Positions 46,690 to 56,743 of a stretch of 64,000 nt of DNA are shown here, piece after piece. How positions within the stretch are numbered: the stretch's first letter is position 1; each line of letters begins with the position of its first letter. Source of the DNA: Candidula unifasciata (taxonomy: Eukaryota > Mollusca > Gastropoda > Stylommatophora > Geomitridae); contig CAJHNH020002077.1 in assembly GCA_905116865.2 (NCBI GenBank), positions 1 through 64,000 on the forward strand, given 5' to 3'. Below the pieces are notes generated by a model. It was not told the origin of the DNA, made no database searches, and was given only the letters and a program-made list of their open reading frames with translations. A program made the translations under genes and the position numbers.

Positions 46690-48435
46690 AGTTGACTCTG
46701 TGGTCACTGCTTGGTGTACTAGACTCCTCATAAACAGTCCATCACACAAGTCACTACTTGGTGTACTAGACTCCTCATAAACAGTCCATCACACAAGTCA
46801 CTACTTGGTGTACTAGACTCCTCATAAACAGTCCATCACACAAGTCACTGCTTGGTGTACTAGACTGCTCATAAACAGTCCATCACACAAGTCACTACTT
46901 GGTGTACTAGACTCCTCATAAACAGTCCATCACACAAGTCACTACTTGGTGTACTAGACTCCTCATAAACAGTCCATCACACAAGTCACTGCTTGGTGTA
47001 CTAGACTCCTCATAAACAATCCATCACACAAGTCACTACTTGGCGTACTTGACTCCTCATAAACAGTCCGTTACACAAGTCACTACTTGGTGTACTAGAC
47101 TCCTCATAAACAGTCCATCACACAAGTCACTACTCAGTGTACTAGACTCCTCATAAACAGTCCATCACACAAGTCACTACTTGGCGTACTTGACTCCTCA
47201 TAAACAATCCATCACACAAGTCACTACTTGGCGTACTTGACTCCTCATAAACAATCCATCACACAAGTCACTACTTGGTGTACTAGACTCCTGGTGTCAC
47301 ACTACTACTGGCGTACTCATAAACAGTCCCATCACACAAGTCACTACTTGGTGTACTAGACTCCTCATAAACAGTCCGTCACACAAGTCACTACTTGGTG
47401 TACTTGACTCCTCATAAACAGTCCATCACACAAGTCACTACTTGGCGTACTTGACTCCTCATAAACAGTCCATCACACAAATCACTACTTGGCGTACTTG
47501 ACTCCTCATAAACAATCCATCACACAAGTCACTACTTGGTGTACTAGACTCCTCATAAACAGTCCATCACACAAGTCACTACTTTACTTGACTCCTCATA
47601 AACAGCAAAGTCACTACTTGGTGTACTAGAATCTCACTTCACACAAGTTACTTGTTGTACTTGACTCCTCATAAACCCTTTTACTTCCTATAAACAATTT
47701 CACAAGAATCTGTTTAGCATCATAAACAATTACACAAGTCACTTGGTGTACTAGACTCCTCATTCCACACACAAGTCACTACTTGATGTACTTGACTCCT
47801 AAACTCCAACCATGAGTCACTACTTGGTGTAAAGACTTCATAAACAATCCATCACACAATTCACTACTTGGTGTACTTGACTCCATCATAAACAATCCAT
47901 CACACAAGTCACTACTTTGTGCTAGACTCCTCATAAACAGTCCATCACACAAGTCACTACTTGGTGTACTAGGACTCCTCATATCCATGACAAGTATCGT
48001 ACTTACTCCTCATAAAACAGTTCACAAGGTGTGTTAGACTGCTCATAAACATTGACAGTCATGCTTGGTGACTTACTCCTCATAAACAGTCCATCACACG
48101 TCACTACTTGCTATACTTGACTCCAGTAAACAGTCCATCACACATTCACTACTTGGGTGTACTTGACTCCTCATAAACAGTCCATCACACAAGTCACTAC
48201 TTGGCGTACTTGACTCCTCATAAACAGTCCATCACACAAGTCACTACTTGGTGTACTAGACTCCTCATAAACAGTCCGTCACACAAGTCACTACTTGGCG
48301 TACTTGACTCCTCATAAACAGTCCATCACACAAGTCACTACTTGGTGTACTAGACTCCTCATACAGTCCATCACACAAGTCACTACTTGGCGTACTTGAC
48401 TCCTCATAAACAGTCCATCACACAAGTCACACAAG
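46690..48435. repeat. Minisatellite, 47-bp unit
   Basis: About 37 copies with core CTCATAAACAGTCCATCACA. Units on both sides are clean, but 47575-48150 contains many indels, truncated units and scrambled joins. Confidence 0.95.
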
Positions 48436-48604
48436 GTTTTAGAACAAAAACTTTAATTTGCAAATTCTTTCACACTTCAATGGTTTTTGTTTGAACCCCC
48501 CTCTTACTTTATTTTCAAGAATCTGTTTAGCATGATTAAGTTTCTAGACAGTTTGACACACATTGAAAGATGTATAAACTGCAATAATGAGACACTTGCA
48601 TTAA
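48436..48604. other. Spacer
   Basis: Short unique sequence between arrays; nothing recognised. Confidence 0.5.
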
Positions 48605-48930
48605 AGGTTTGCTATATTGACAGTATCGATTATCCATTACAAGGTTTGCTATATTGACAGTATCGATTATCCATTAAAAGGTTTGCTATATTGACAGTAT
48701 CGATTATCCATTAAAAGGTTTGCTATATTGACAGTATCGATTATCCATTTAAAGGTTTGCTATATTGACAGTATCGATTATCCATTAAAAGGTTCGCTAT
48801 ATTGACAGTATCGATTATCCATTACAAGGTTTGCTATATTGACAGTATCGATTATCCATTACAAGGTTTGCTATATTGACAGTATACATGCATCCGTTAA
48901 TAAGTTTGCTGTATTGACAGTACAAATACC
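48605..48930. repeat. Minisatellite, 37-bp unit
   Basis: About eight copies with core TTGCTATATTGACAGTATCG, the last two diverged; isolated relics recur near 49080-49130. Confidence 0.95.
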
Positions 48931-49834
48931 TCCATTAACATGTTTATGCTGACCACATTACCCACTGAGTGCCGATTGGTCTGTAAAAATATGGGTGCTC
49001 TTTCCATATGCCCGATGCGCCGAAAAGCGTGAAAAGGGATCTTTACTTTTTTTACTATATCAACATCTCAGTTAGCAAGTTTGCTATATTGACATATAAA
49101 TGCTTCCATTAGCTTGTTTGCAATATTGACAGCATAGAAACTAGGAGAATGTAGAAAATGATGCCCTAGAGTTTTTCTTGCGAAGTGTTTGTGCAAAATG
49201 TTTGACACTCACTGAAAGAATGACTCAAGATATACTGGACACATGCACATTGTTGCTGTCATCTGGGGCCACTTCTATGGCCTAATGCTAGTGGGAAACC
49301 AAGGTGTGCTCACCTTTGTGTCTGTCAGCTTAGGTCATATGAAACCTCTGCATGCTCAGCTTGTGTGTTTTAACAGCATCTATAACATCCTCAGTTGCAT
49401 CTCTCCATTTCTGAAGCTCTAACTCTGAGCCCACCCAGTTAGCTACCAATGGTTCTCCCATCAACTGGAACTTCTGTTCACAGCAAACGTTTATGAATAT
49501 TCACCTGTTGTTGTTTTTTGTTCAAGCATGCTATTTGAATGGGATTAGGGTGGGCAGCTGTTTGATTTTTTGTCAGAATTAGTTTCAATTTCCTCTGTAG
49601 AATATCAGCCTGTAAAATTTGGACAGGCGTTTCAAATTTAAACATAAAAAAATTTTTATATTTCTTTTTTTATTATTTGCTGAGCATCAAAAAATAAAAA
49701 GGGATTTGGGGAGGGGGGGGGGGGGGCGGAGCATTACTGTGTGAATTGACAGTGTTGACAAATCCATTATTTACTGGGTTGACATTATCAATGCTCCATA
49801 AACAAACAGGACAATATTGTATCATATGACATAC
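48931..49834. other. Intergenic spacer, nothing recognised
   Basis: About 900 bp with no clear gene. A G homopolymer lies near 49710-49727. It may contain old mobile-element sequence, but I cannot name one. Confidence 0.5.
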
Positions 49835-50470
49835 AGGATATGTTGTATCAGATGACAGACAGGACGTTTTGTATCATATGTCAGGCAGGACATTTTATAT
49901 TGTGTGTCAGACAGGACATTATCATGTTTCAGAGAGGATGTTGTATCATGTGTCAGACAGGACATGATGTATCATGTGTCAGACAGGACATGTTGTATCA
50001 TGTGTCAGACAGGACACGTATTATGTGTCAGACAGGACATGTATCATGTGTCAGGCATGACATGTATCATGTGTCAGACAGGACATGTGTTAGACATGGC
50101 ATGTATTATGTATAAGTCATGGCATGTGTCATGTTTCAGAGAGGACATGTTGTATCATGTGTCAGACTGGACATGTTGTTGTGTGTGTGTGATTATTGTA
50201 TGTGATTGTTGTGTGTGTGGCTATTATGTTGTGTGTATGTGTATCATGTGTCAGAGAGGACATGTGTCAGAGAGGACATGTTGTGTGTCATGTGTCAGAC
50301 AGGACATGTATCATGTGTCAGATAGGACATGTATCGTGTGTCAGACAGGACATGTATCATACAGGACACGTATCATGTGTCAGACAGGACATGTATCATG
50401 TGTCAGACAGGACATGTATCAGACAGGACATATATCATGTGTCAGACAGGATATATATGATGTGTCAGCC
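49835..50470. repeat. Minisatellite, about 23-bp unit
   Basis: About 25 copies with core GTGTCAGACAGGACATGTAT. It is interrupted at about 50177-50240 by a 65-bp stretch of a different repeat, the one found at 58.3 kb. Confidence 0.93.
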
Positions 50471-50659
50471 TTAAACAGTTGTTCGGTATGTTGCAGTTGC
50501 AAGCTTCACCATGTAACAGACAGGGCATATTCCACTGAATGTCAGAAATAATGTTCTAAAGACATTCATAGAAATGTTTATTATATCTTGGTGGTAACAT
50601 ATTGTTAACATGTGTCAGTACCGGTACTGTTTCAGCTGTCATATGATGACAGTTATACC

Positions 50660-50835
50660 TGTTTACTGTGGCTTAGACTTTGCAGAGATGCTTCATAATG
50701 CCTGGGTGCCAGGTTCGATCCCAGCGGTGGCACAATTTGCAGTGGCAAATTATTGAATGTAAAATTTGCCTTAAAAAACCATAAAAGCCAAAACAAATGC
50801 TGGTGTTGTTCTGCTACGTCCTGTAAAGGTTGCAC
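50660..50835 (+). mobile_element. tRNA-derived SINE
   Basis: A perfect polymerase III box B (GGTTCGATCCC, 50712-50722) with a tRNA-like upstream part (TGGCTTAGACTTTGC near 50670) and a 3' tail with an A run (TTAAAAAACC). Exact ends and target-site duplication were not determined. Confidence 0.65.
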
Positions 50836-50867
50836 AACTGACTAACTATACTAGTGATCTGTGTTGA

Positions 50868-51147
50868 CTGCATACTGTACTGTTGATTTATGTTGACTGG
50901 ATACTGTACTGTTGATTTATGTTGACTGGATACTGTACTGTTGATTTATGTTGACTGCATACTGTACTGTTGATTTATGTTGACTGGATACTGTTCTGTT
51001 GATTTATGTTGACTGCATACTGTACTGTTGATTTATGTTGACTGCATACTGTACTGTTGATTTATGTTGACTGGATACTGTACTGTTGATTTATGTTGAC
51101 TGCATACTGTACTGTTGATTTATGTTGACTGCATACTGTACTGGTGA
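50868..51147. repeat. Minisatellite, 29-bp unit
   Basis: About ten copies with core TGTTGATTTATGTTGACTGG, alternating GGATACTG and GCATACTG. Confidence 0.95.
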
Positions 51148-51655
51148 CAGTTATTGATTGGAATATCCATGCTGTGCATTGCTTTCATAAGTGATCAAAC
51201 ATTTTGTTTTGTTTTAATTATTAATTACTGTTTATTTTAATTTTAATATTTTGTTAACATGTTTGCTAATACGTGTAATTATAGTTATCACATTTATAAT
51301 AGCATATTTTTTTTTTTAAAGTAATTTTACAAAATATGTCCATTCTTGGATAAGCAAATGTTAGAGCCTTTTTTAGTTGTTTGTTCAACAAAGATTTGAT
51401 GATGTGAAATCACAGTTTGGTTCTTGGTTCATTGATGGTTTGATAAGATCACATTTTGGTTCTTGATTCATTAGTGATAACTTTGGGGCAGATCACCGCA
51501 ATGATTTGTTGAGAGGAGATCTCCCAATTTTTTACTTGCCTTGGTTGCAGTTGATTTTATTAGATGATACTGCAAGTATTTTAGTTGGTTGGCTATAGAT
51601 AGTTTCTAGATTCAGAGTCTGGTTATAATTGTGCACGCTTTGTGTAAATACTTAC
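51148..51655. other. AT-rich intergenic spacer
   Basis: About 500 bp, T-rich. A loose repeat of TTTGGTTCTTGGTTCATT-like sequence lies at 51415-51475. No gene was seen. Confidence 0.5.
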
Positions 51656-52340
51656 TGGCAGTGGGTGATGTGTGTATATATCAGGTGAAATGTGACACTG
51701 ACAGTATGTGTGTGTACCAAGTTAGATGTGACACTGACAGTATGTGTGTGTGTATCAGGTTAGATGTGACACTGACAATGTGTGTGTACCAAGTTAGATG
51801 TGACACTGACAGTATTTGTGTGTGTATCAGGTTAGATGTGACACTGACAGTGTGTGCATGTGTCAGGTTAGATGTGACACTGATAGTGTGCATATCAGGT
51901 TAGATGTGACACTGATAGTGTGCATATCAGGTTAGATGTGACACTGATAGTGTGCATGTCAGGTTAGATGTGACACTGATAGTGTGTGTATATCAGGTTA
52001 GATGTGACACTGACAGTGTGTGTATATCAGGTTAGATGTGACACTGACAGTGTGTGTATATCAGGTTAGATGTGACACTGACAGTGTGTGTGTGTGTCAG
52101 GTTAGATGTGACACTGACAGTGTGTGCTTGTGTCAGGTTAGATGTGACACTGACAGTGTGTGTGTGTGTCAGGTTAGATGTGACACTGACAGTGTGCATG
52201 TGTCAGGCAGTGTAGATGTGACACTGACACTGTGTGTGTGTGTATCAGGTTAGATGTGACTCTGACAGTGTGTGTGTCAGGTGGGTGTGTGTCAGGTTAG
52301 ATTCTGACACTGACAGTGGGTGTGTGTCAGTGTTAGATGC
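51656..52340. repeat. Minisatellite, about 32-bp unit
   Basis: About 20 copies with core GTTAGATGTGACACTGACAG plus a variable GT run. Confidence 0.95.
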
Positions 52341-55300
52341 CTGACACTCTGACACCTGTGTGTGGGTGTGTGTGTGTGCCTCTCCATTCTCCCACCTGGG
52401 TGGGTATGTGGGTGTGTGTGTATGTGCCTCTCCACTCTCCCACCTGGGTGGGTGGGTGTGTGTGTGTGCCTCTCCACTCTCCCACCTGGGTGGGTGGGTG
52501 GGTGTGTGTGTGTGCCTCTCCACTCTCCCACCTCAGGTAGATGGGTGTGTGTGTGCCTCTCCACTCTCCCACCTGGGTGGGTGGGTGCGCCTCTCCACTC
52601 TCCCACCTGGGTAGGGTGGGTGCGCCTCTCCACTCTCCCCCCTTGGTGGGGTTGGTGGGTGTGCCTCTCCACTCTCCCCCTGGGTGGGTGGGTGCACCTC
52701 TCCACTCTCCCCCGTGGGTGGGTGGGCCTCTCCACTCTCCCCCCTGGGTGGGTGGGTGGATGCCTGACACTCTCCCCCTGGGTGGGTGGGGCTGGGTGCG
52801 CCTCTCCACTCTCCCCCTTGGGTGGGTGGTTAGTGAGGGGGGGGGTGGGGCTGGCTGTGTCTGCCTCTCCACTCTCCCCCCTGGTGGGGGGGGGGGTGGG
52901 GCTGGTTGCCTGCCTGACACTCTCCCCCCTGGTGGGGGGGGTGGGGCTGGCTGCCTGCCTCCCCACTCTCCCCCCTGGGGGGGGGTGGGGCTGGCTGCCT
53001 GCCTGCCTCCCCACTCTCCCCCCTGTGGGTGGGTGGGGGGAGATGGGGGGCTGGCTGTGTGCCTCCCCACTTTCCCCCCTGACAGTGGGTGTGTGGGGGG
53101 GGGGGGTGGGGCTGGCTGCCTGCCTCCACACTCTCCCCCCTGGGTTTAGGTGTGGGGGGGGGGGGTGGGGCTGCTGCCTGCCTCCCCACTCTCCCCTGGG
53201 TGGGTGGGGGGGGGGTATGTGCTGGCTGCCTGCCTCCCCACTGTCCCCCTGGGTGGGTGGGGTGGGTGTGGGTGTGGCTGTCTGCCTCCCCACTCTGCCC
53301 CTGACAGTGTGTGGGTGGGGGTGGTGGTGGGGCTGGCTGCCTGCCTCCCCACTCTGCCCCCTGGGTGGGTGTGTGGGCTGGCTGCCTGCCTCCCCACTCT
53401 GCCCCCTATGTGTGTGGGGCTGGCTGCCTGCCTCCCCACTCTGCCCCCTGGGTGGTGGTGTGGCTGCCTGCCTCCCCACTCTCAGGCCCTGGGTAAGGGT
53501 GCTGGGGCTGGCTGCCTGCCTCCCCACTCTGCCCCCTGGGTGGGGGGGGGTGGTGGGGCTGGCTGCCTGCCTCCCCACTCTGCCCCCTGGGTGGGGACGG
53601 GGGTGATTGGGGCTGGCTGCCTGCCTCCCCATCTGCCCCCAATGTGGGTGGGGCTGGCTGCCTGCCTCCCCACTCTGCCCCCTGGGTGGGTGGGGCTGGC
53701 TGCCTGCCTCCCCACTCTTGTGTACCCCTGGCTGTGGGTTGTTTGTTTGGCTGCCTGCCTCCCCACTCTGCCCCCTGGTTTGGGTGGGTGGGGGGGGTGG
53801 TGGGGCTGCCTGCCTGCCTCCCCACTCTGCCTGTGTGGGTGGGGGGGGGGTTGTGGGGCTGTGCTGCCTGCCTCCCCACTCTGCCCCCTGGGTGGGGGGC
53901 TAGGGTGGGAGCTGGCTGCCTGCCTCCCCACTGTGCCCCCTGGGTGGGGGGTGGTGGGGCTGGCTGCCTGCCTCCCCACTCTGCCCCCTGGGTGGGGGGG
54001 TGGTGGGGCTGGCTGCCAGCCTGCCTCCCCACTCTGCCCCCTGGGTGGGTGGGGGGGGGGGTGGTGGGGCTGGCTGCCAGCCTGCCTCCCCACTCTACCC
54101 CCTTATGGGGGGTTGGTGGGGCTGGCTGCCTGCCTGCCTCCCCACTCTACCCCCTTGGTGGGGGGGGTGGTGGGGCTGTCTGGATGTGCCTGCCTCCCCA
54201 CTCTGCCCCCTGGGTGGGTGGGTGGGGGGGGTTTCATTGGGGCTGGCTGCCTGCCTGCCTCCCCACTCTGCCCCCTGGGTGGGTGGGAGGGGGGGGTGGT
54301 GGGGCTGGCTGCCTGCCTCCCCACTTTCCCCCCTGGGTGGGTGGGTGGGGGGGGGGTGGGGCTGGCTGCCTGCCTCCACACTCTCCCCCCTGGGTCAGGG
54401 GGGGGGTGGGGCTGGCTGCCTGCCTCCCCACTCTCCCCTGGGTGGGTGGGGGGGGGTGGGGCTTGCTGCCTGCCTCCCCACTCTCTCCTGGGTGGGTGGG
54501 GGGGGTGGGGCTGGCTGCCTGCCTCCCCACTCTGCCCCCTGGGTGGGTGGGGGGTCACCTGGCTGGCTGCCTGCCTCCCCACTCTGCCCCCTGGGTGGGT
54601 GGGGCTGGCTGCCTGCCTCCCCACTCTGCCCCCCTGGGTGGGTGGGGCTGGCTGCCTGCCTCCCCACTCTGCCCCCTGGGTGGGTGGGGCTGGCTGCCTG
54701 CCTCCCCACTCTGCCCCCTGGGTGGGTGGGTGGGGGCTGGCTGCCTGCCTCCCCACTCTGCCCCCTGGGTGGGGGGGGGGGTGGTGGGGCTGGCTGCCTG
54801 CCTGTCCCACTCTGCCCCCTGGGTGGGGAGGGGGTGGTGGGGCTGGCTGCCTGCCTCCCCACTCTGCCCCGTGGGTGGGGCTGGCTGCCTGCCTCCCCAC
54901 TCTGCCCCCTGGGTGGGTGGGGCTGGCTGCCTGCCTCCCCACTCTGCCCCCTGGGTGGGTGTGGCTGGGCTGCCTGCCTCCCCACTCTGCCCCTCGGTTG
55001 GGTGGGTGGGGGGGGTGGTGGGGCTGGCTGCCTGCCTCCCCACTCTGCCCCCTGGGTGGGGGGGGGGTTGTGGGGCTGGCTGCCTGCCTCCCCACTCTGC
55101 CCCCTGGGTGGGGGGGTGGTGGGGCTGGCTGCCTGCCTCCCCACTCTGCCCCCTGGGTGGGGGGGTGGTGGGGCTGGCTGCCTGCCTCCCCACTCTGCCC
55201 CCTGGGTGGGTGGGGGTGGTCTTCTGGCTGCCAGCCTGCCTGTCCCACTCTGCCCATGGGGTGGGTCGGGGGGGGGGTGGTGGGGCTTGGCTGCCTGCCT

Positions 55301-55925
55301 GCCTCCCCACTCTGCCACCTGGGTGGGTGGGTGGGGGGGGGGGTGGTGGGGCTGGCTGCCTGCCTGCCTCCCCACTCTGCCCCCTGGGTGGGGGGGGGGT
55401 GGTGGGGCTGGCTGCCTGCCTGCCTCCCCACTCTGCCCCCTGCTCACATGGGGGGGGGGTGGTGGGGCTGGCTGCCTGCCTGCCTCCCCACTCTGCCCCC
55501 TGGGTGGGGGGGGGTGGTGGGGCTGGCTGCCTGCCTGCCTTCCCACACATGCCCCCTGGGTGGGGGGGGGTGGTGGGGCTGGCTGCCTGCCTGCCTCCCC
55601 ACTCTGCCCCCTGGGTGGGGGGGGGTGGGGCTGGCTGCCTGCCTGCCTCCCCACTCTGCCCCCTGGCTGGGGGGGGGGGGTGGGGCTGGCTGCCTGCCTG
55701 CCTCCCCACTCTGCCCCCTGGGTGGGTGGGGCTGGCTGCCTGCCTGCCTCCCCACTCTCCCACCTGGCTGGCTGGCTGCCTGCCTCCCCACTCTCCCACC
55801 TGGCTGGCTGGCTGCCTGCCTCCCCACTCTCCCACCTGGCTGGCTGGCTGGCTGGCTGCCTCCCCACTCTCCCACCTGGCTGGCTGCCTGCCTCCCCACT
55901 CTCCCACCTGGCTGGCTGTCTGCTC
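52341..55925. repeat. Very GC-rich minisatellite with dense G runs, about 40-55-bp units
   Basis: About 3.6 kb and roughly 75 copies of units such as GGCTGCCTGCCTCCCCACTC then TGCCCCCTGGGTGGGTGGGG. Each unit contains several runs of three or more G on the plus strand, so quadruplex potential is high throughout. The left part has CTCCACTCTCCCACC and GT-rich forms; the right end changes to CTGGCTGGCTGGCTGCC. Long open frames on both strands (up to 952 codons) are repeats of Gly/Trp/Cys/Leu/Pro and are not accepted as genes. Confidence 0.97.
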
Positions 55926-56044
55926 TATCACATGGGTGTCTTCTCTATCACATGGGTGTCTTCTCTATCATGCAAGCATCTACTGTTTTTGGTTCTCTTT
56001 TCATTTAGGGACCTTCTGTTGTGGGGATATCTTTTATGTTGCAG

Positions 56045-56392
56045 GATTTGTTCTGTGTCATGTGGATGTGTGCTGTGTCATGTGGATGTGTGCTGTGTCA
56101 TGTGGATGTGTGCTGTGTCATGTGGATGTGTGCTGTGTCATGTGGATGTGTGCTTTTGTCATGTGGATTTGTGCTGTGTCATGTGGATGTGTGCTGTGTC
56201 ATGTGGATGTGTGCTGTGTCATGTGGATGTGTGCTGTGTCATGTGGATGTGTGCTGTGTCATGTGGATGTGTGCTGTGTCATGTGGATGTGTGCTGTGTC
56301 ATGTGGATGTGTGCTGTGTCATGTGGATGTGTGCTGTGTCATGTGGATGTGTGCTGTGTCATGTGGATGTGTGCTGTGTCATGTGGACTATT
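56045..56392. repeat. Minisatellite, 20-bp unit
   Basis: About 17 nearly perfect copies of TGTCATGTGGATGTGTGCTG; one unit has an extra T. Confidence 0.97.
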
Positions 56393-56462
56393 CAGTTGAC
56401 CATTAGTTCTCATGGATGTATATCTGTAACTGTCCTAGCATGCATTCAGTGTTATTGTATAT

Positions 56463-56468
56463 TTTATT
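56463..56468 (-). promoter_or_regulatory. Polyadenylation signal of the hydrolase gene
   Basis: AATAAA on the minus strand, about 80 bases downstream of the dienelactone hydrolase stop codon. Position and orientation fit, but use is inferred. Confidence 0.5.
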
Positions 56469-56548
56469 CTCCAAAGTGGATGGAAAGTAAAAGTACAAAA
56501 CAAGTGTTGCCAGGAAAGTGCAGCGCTGCTCTGGGAAACAGCCCTCAT

Positions 56549-56743
56549 CTAAGAGAGTGTCTTCTGAAAAAACTGCAACATTCTAGACAAAGCCAGATTG
56601 CAACAGTTCTCATTGTAGTTGGGTCCAGTCTTGTTGGTAAAAGCATGACCAGCTTCATAAACATAAAACTCCAGATGTTTGACGGAACCTTCCAGCTTTT
56701 TCTTCAGCGGCTTCCATTCATCAGGGGAAGCAAATCCTTTTGT
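56549..56743 (-). CDS. Dienelactone hydrolase last exon
   Basis: On the minus strand, after acceptor TCTCCCACAG, the exon reads TKGFASPDEWKPLKKKLEGS, then EFYVYEAGHAFTNKTGPNYN, and ends LQFFQKTLS and a stop. It is 65 codons including the stop, phase 0. The His of the triad is in AGHAF, and the NYNE-like stretch is typical of the family's C-terminus. Confidence 0.92.
   Translation of the reverse strand, partial: TKGFASPDEWKPLKKKLEGSVKHLEFYVYEAGHAFTNKTGPNYNENCCNLALSRMLQFFQKTLS

Noticed and set aside
48605..48930. CRISPR-like regular repeats
   Set aside because: Head-to-tail repeats with no unique spacers, in a eukaryotic genome.
53150..56008. 952-codon open frame and long antisense frames
   Set aside because: Produced by a GC-rich array whose units lack stops in most frames; low-complexity Gly/Trp/Pro/Leu composition and no homology.
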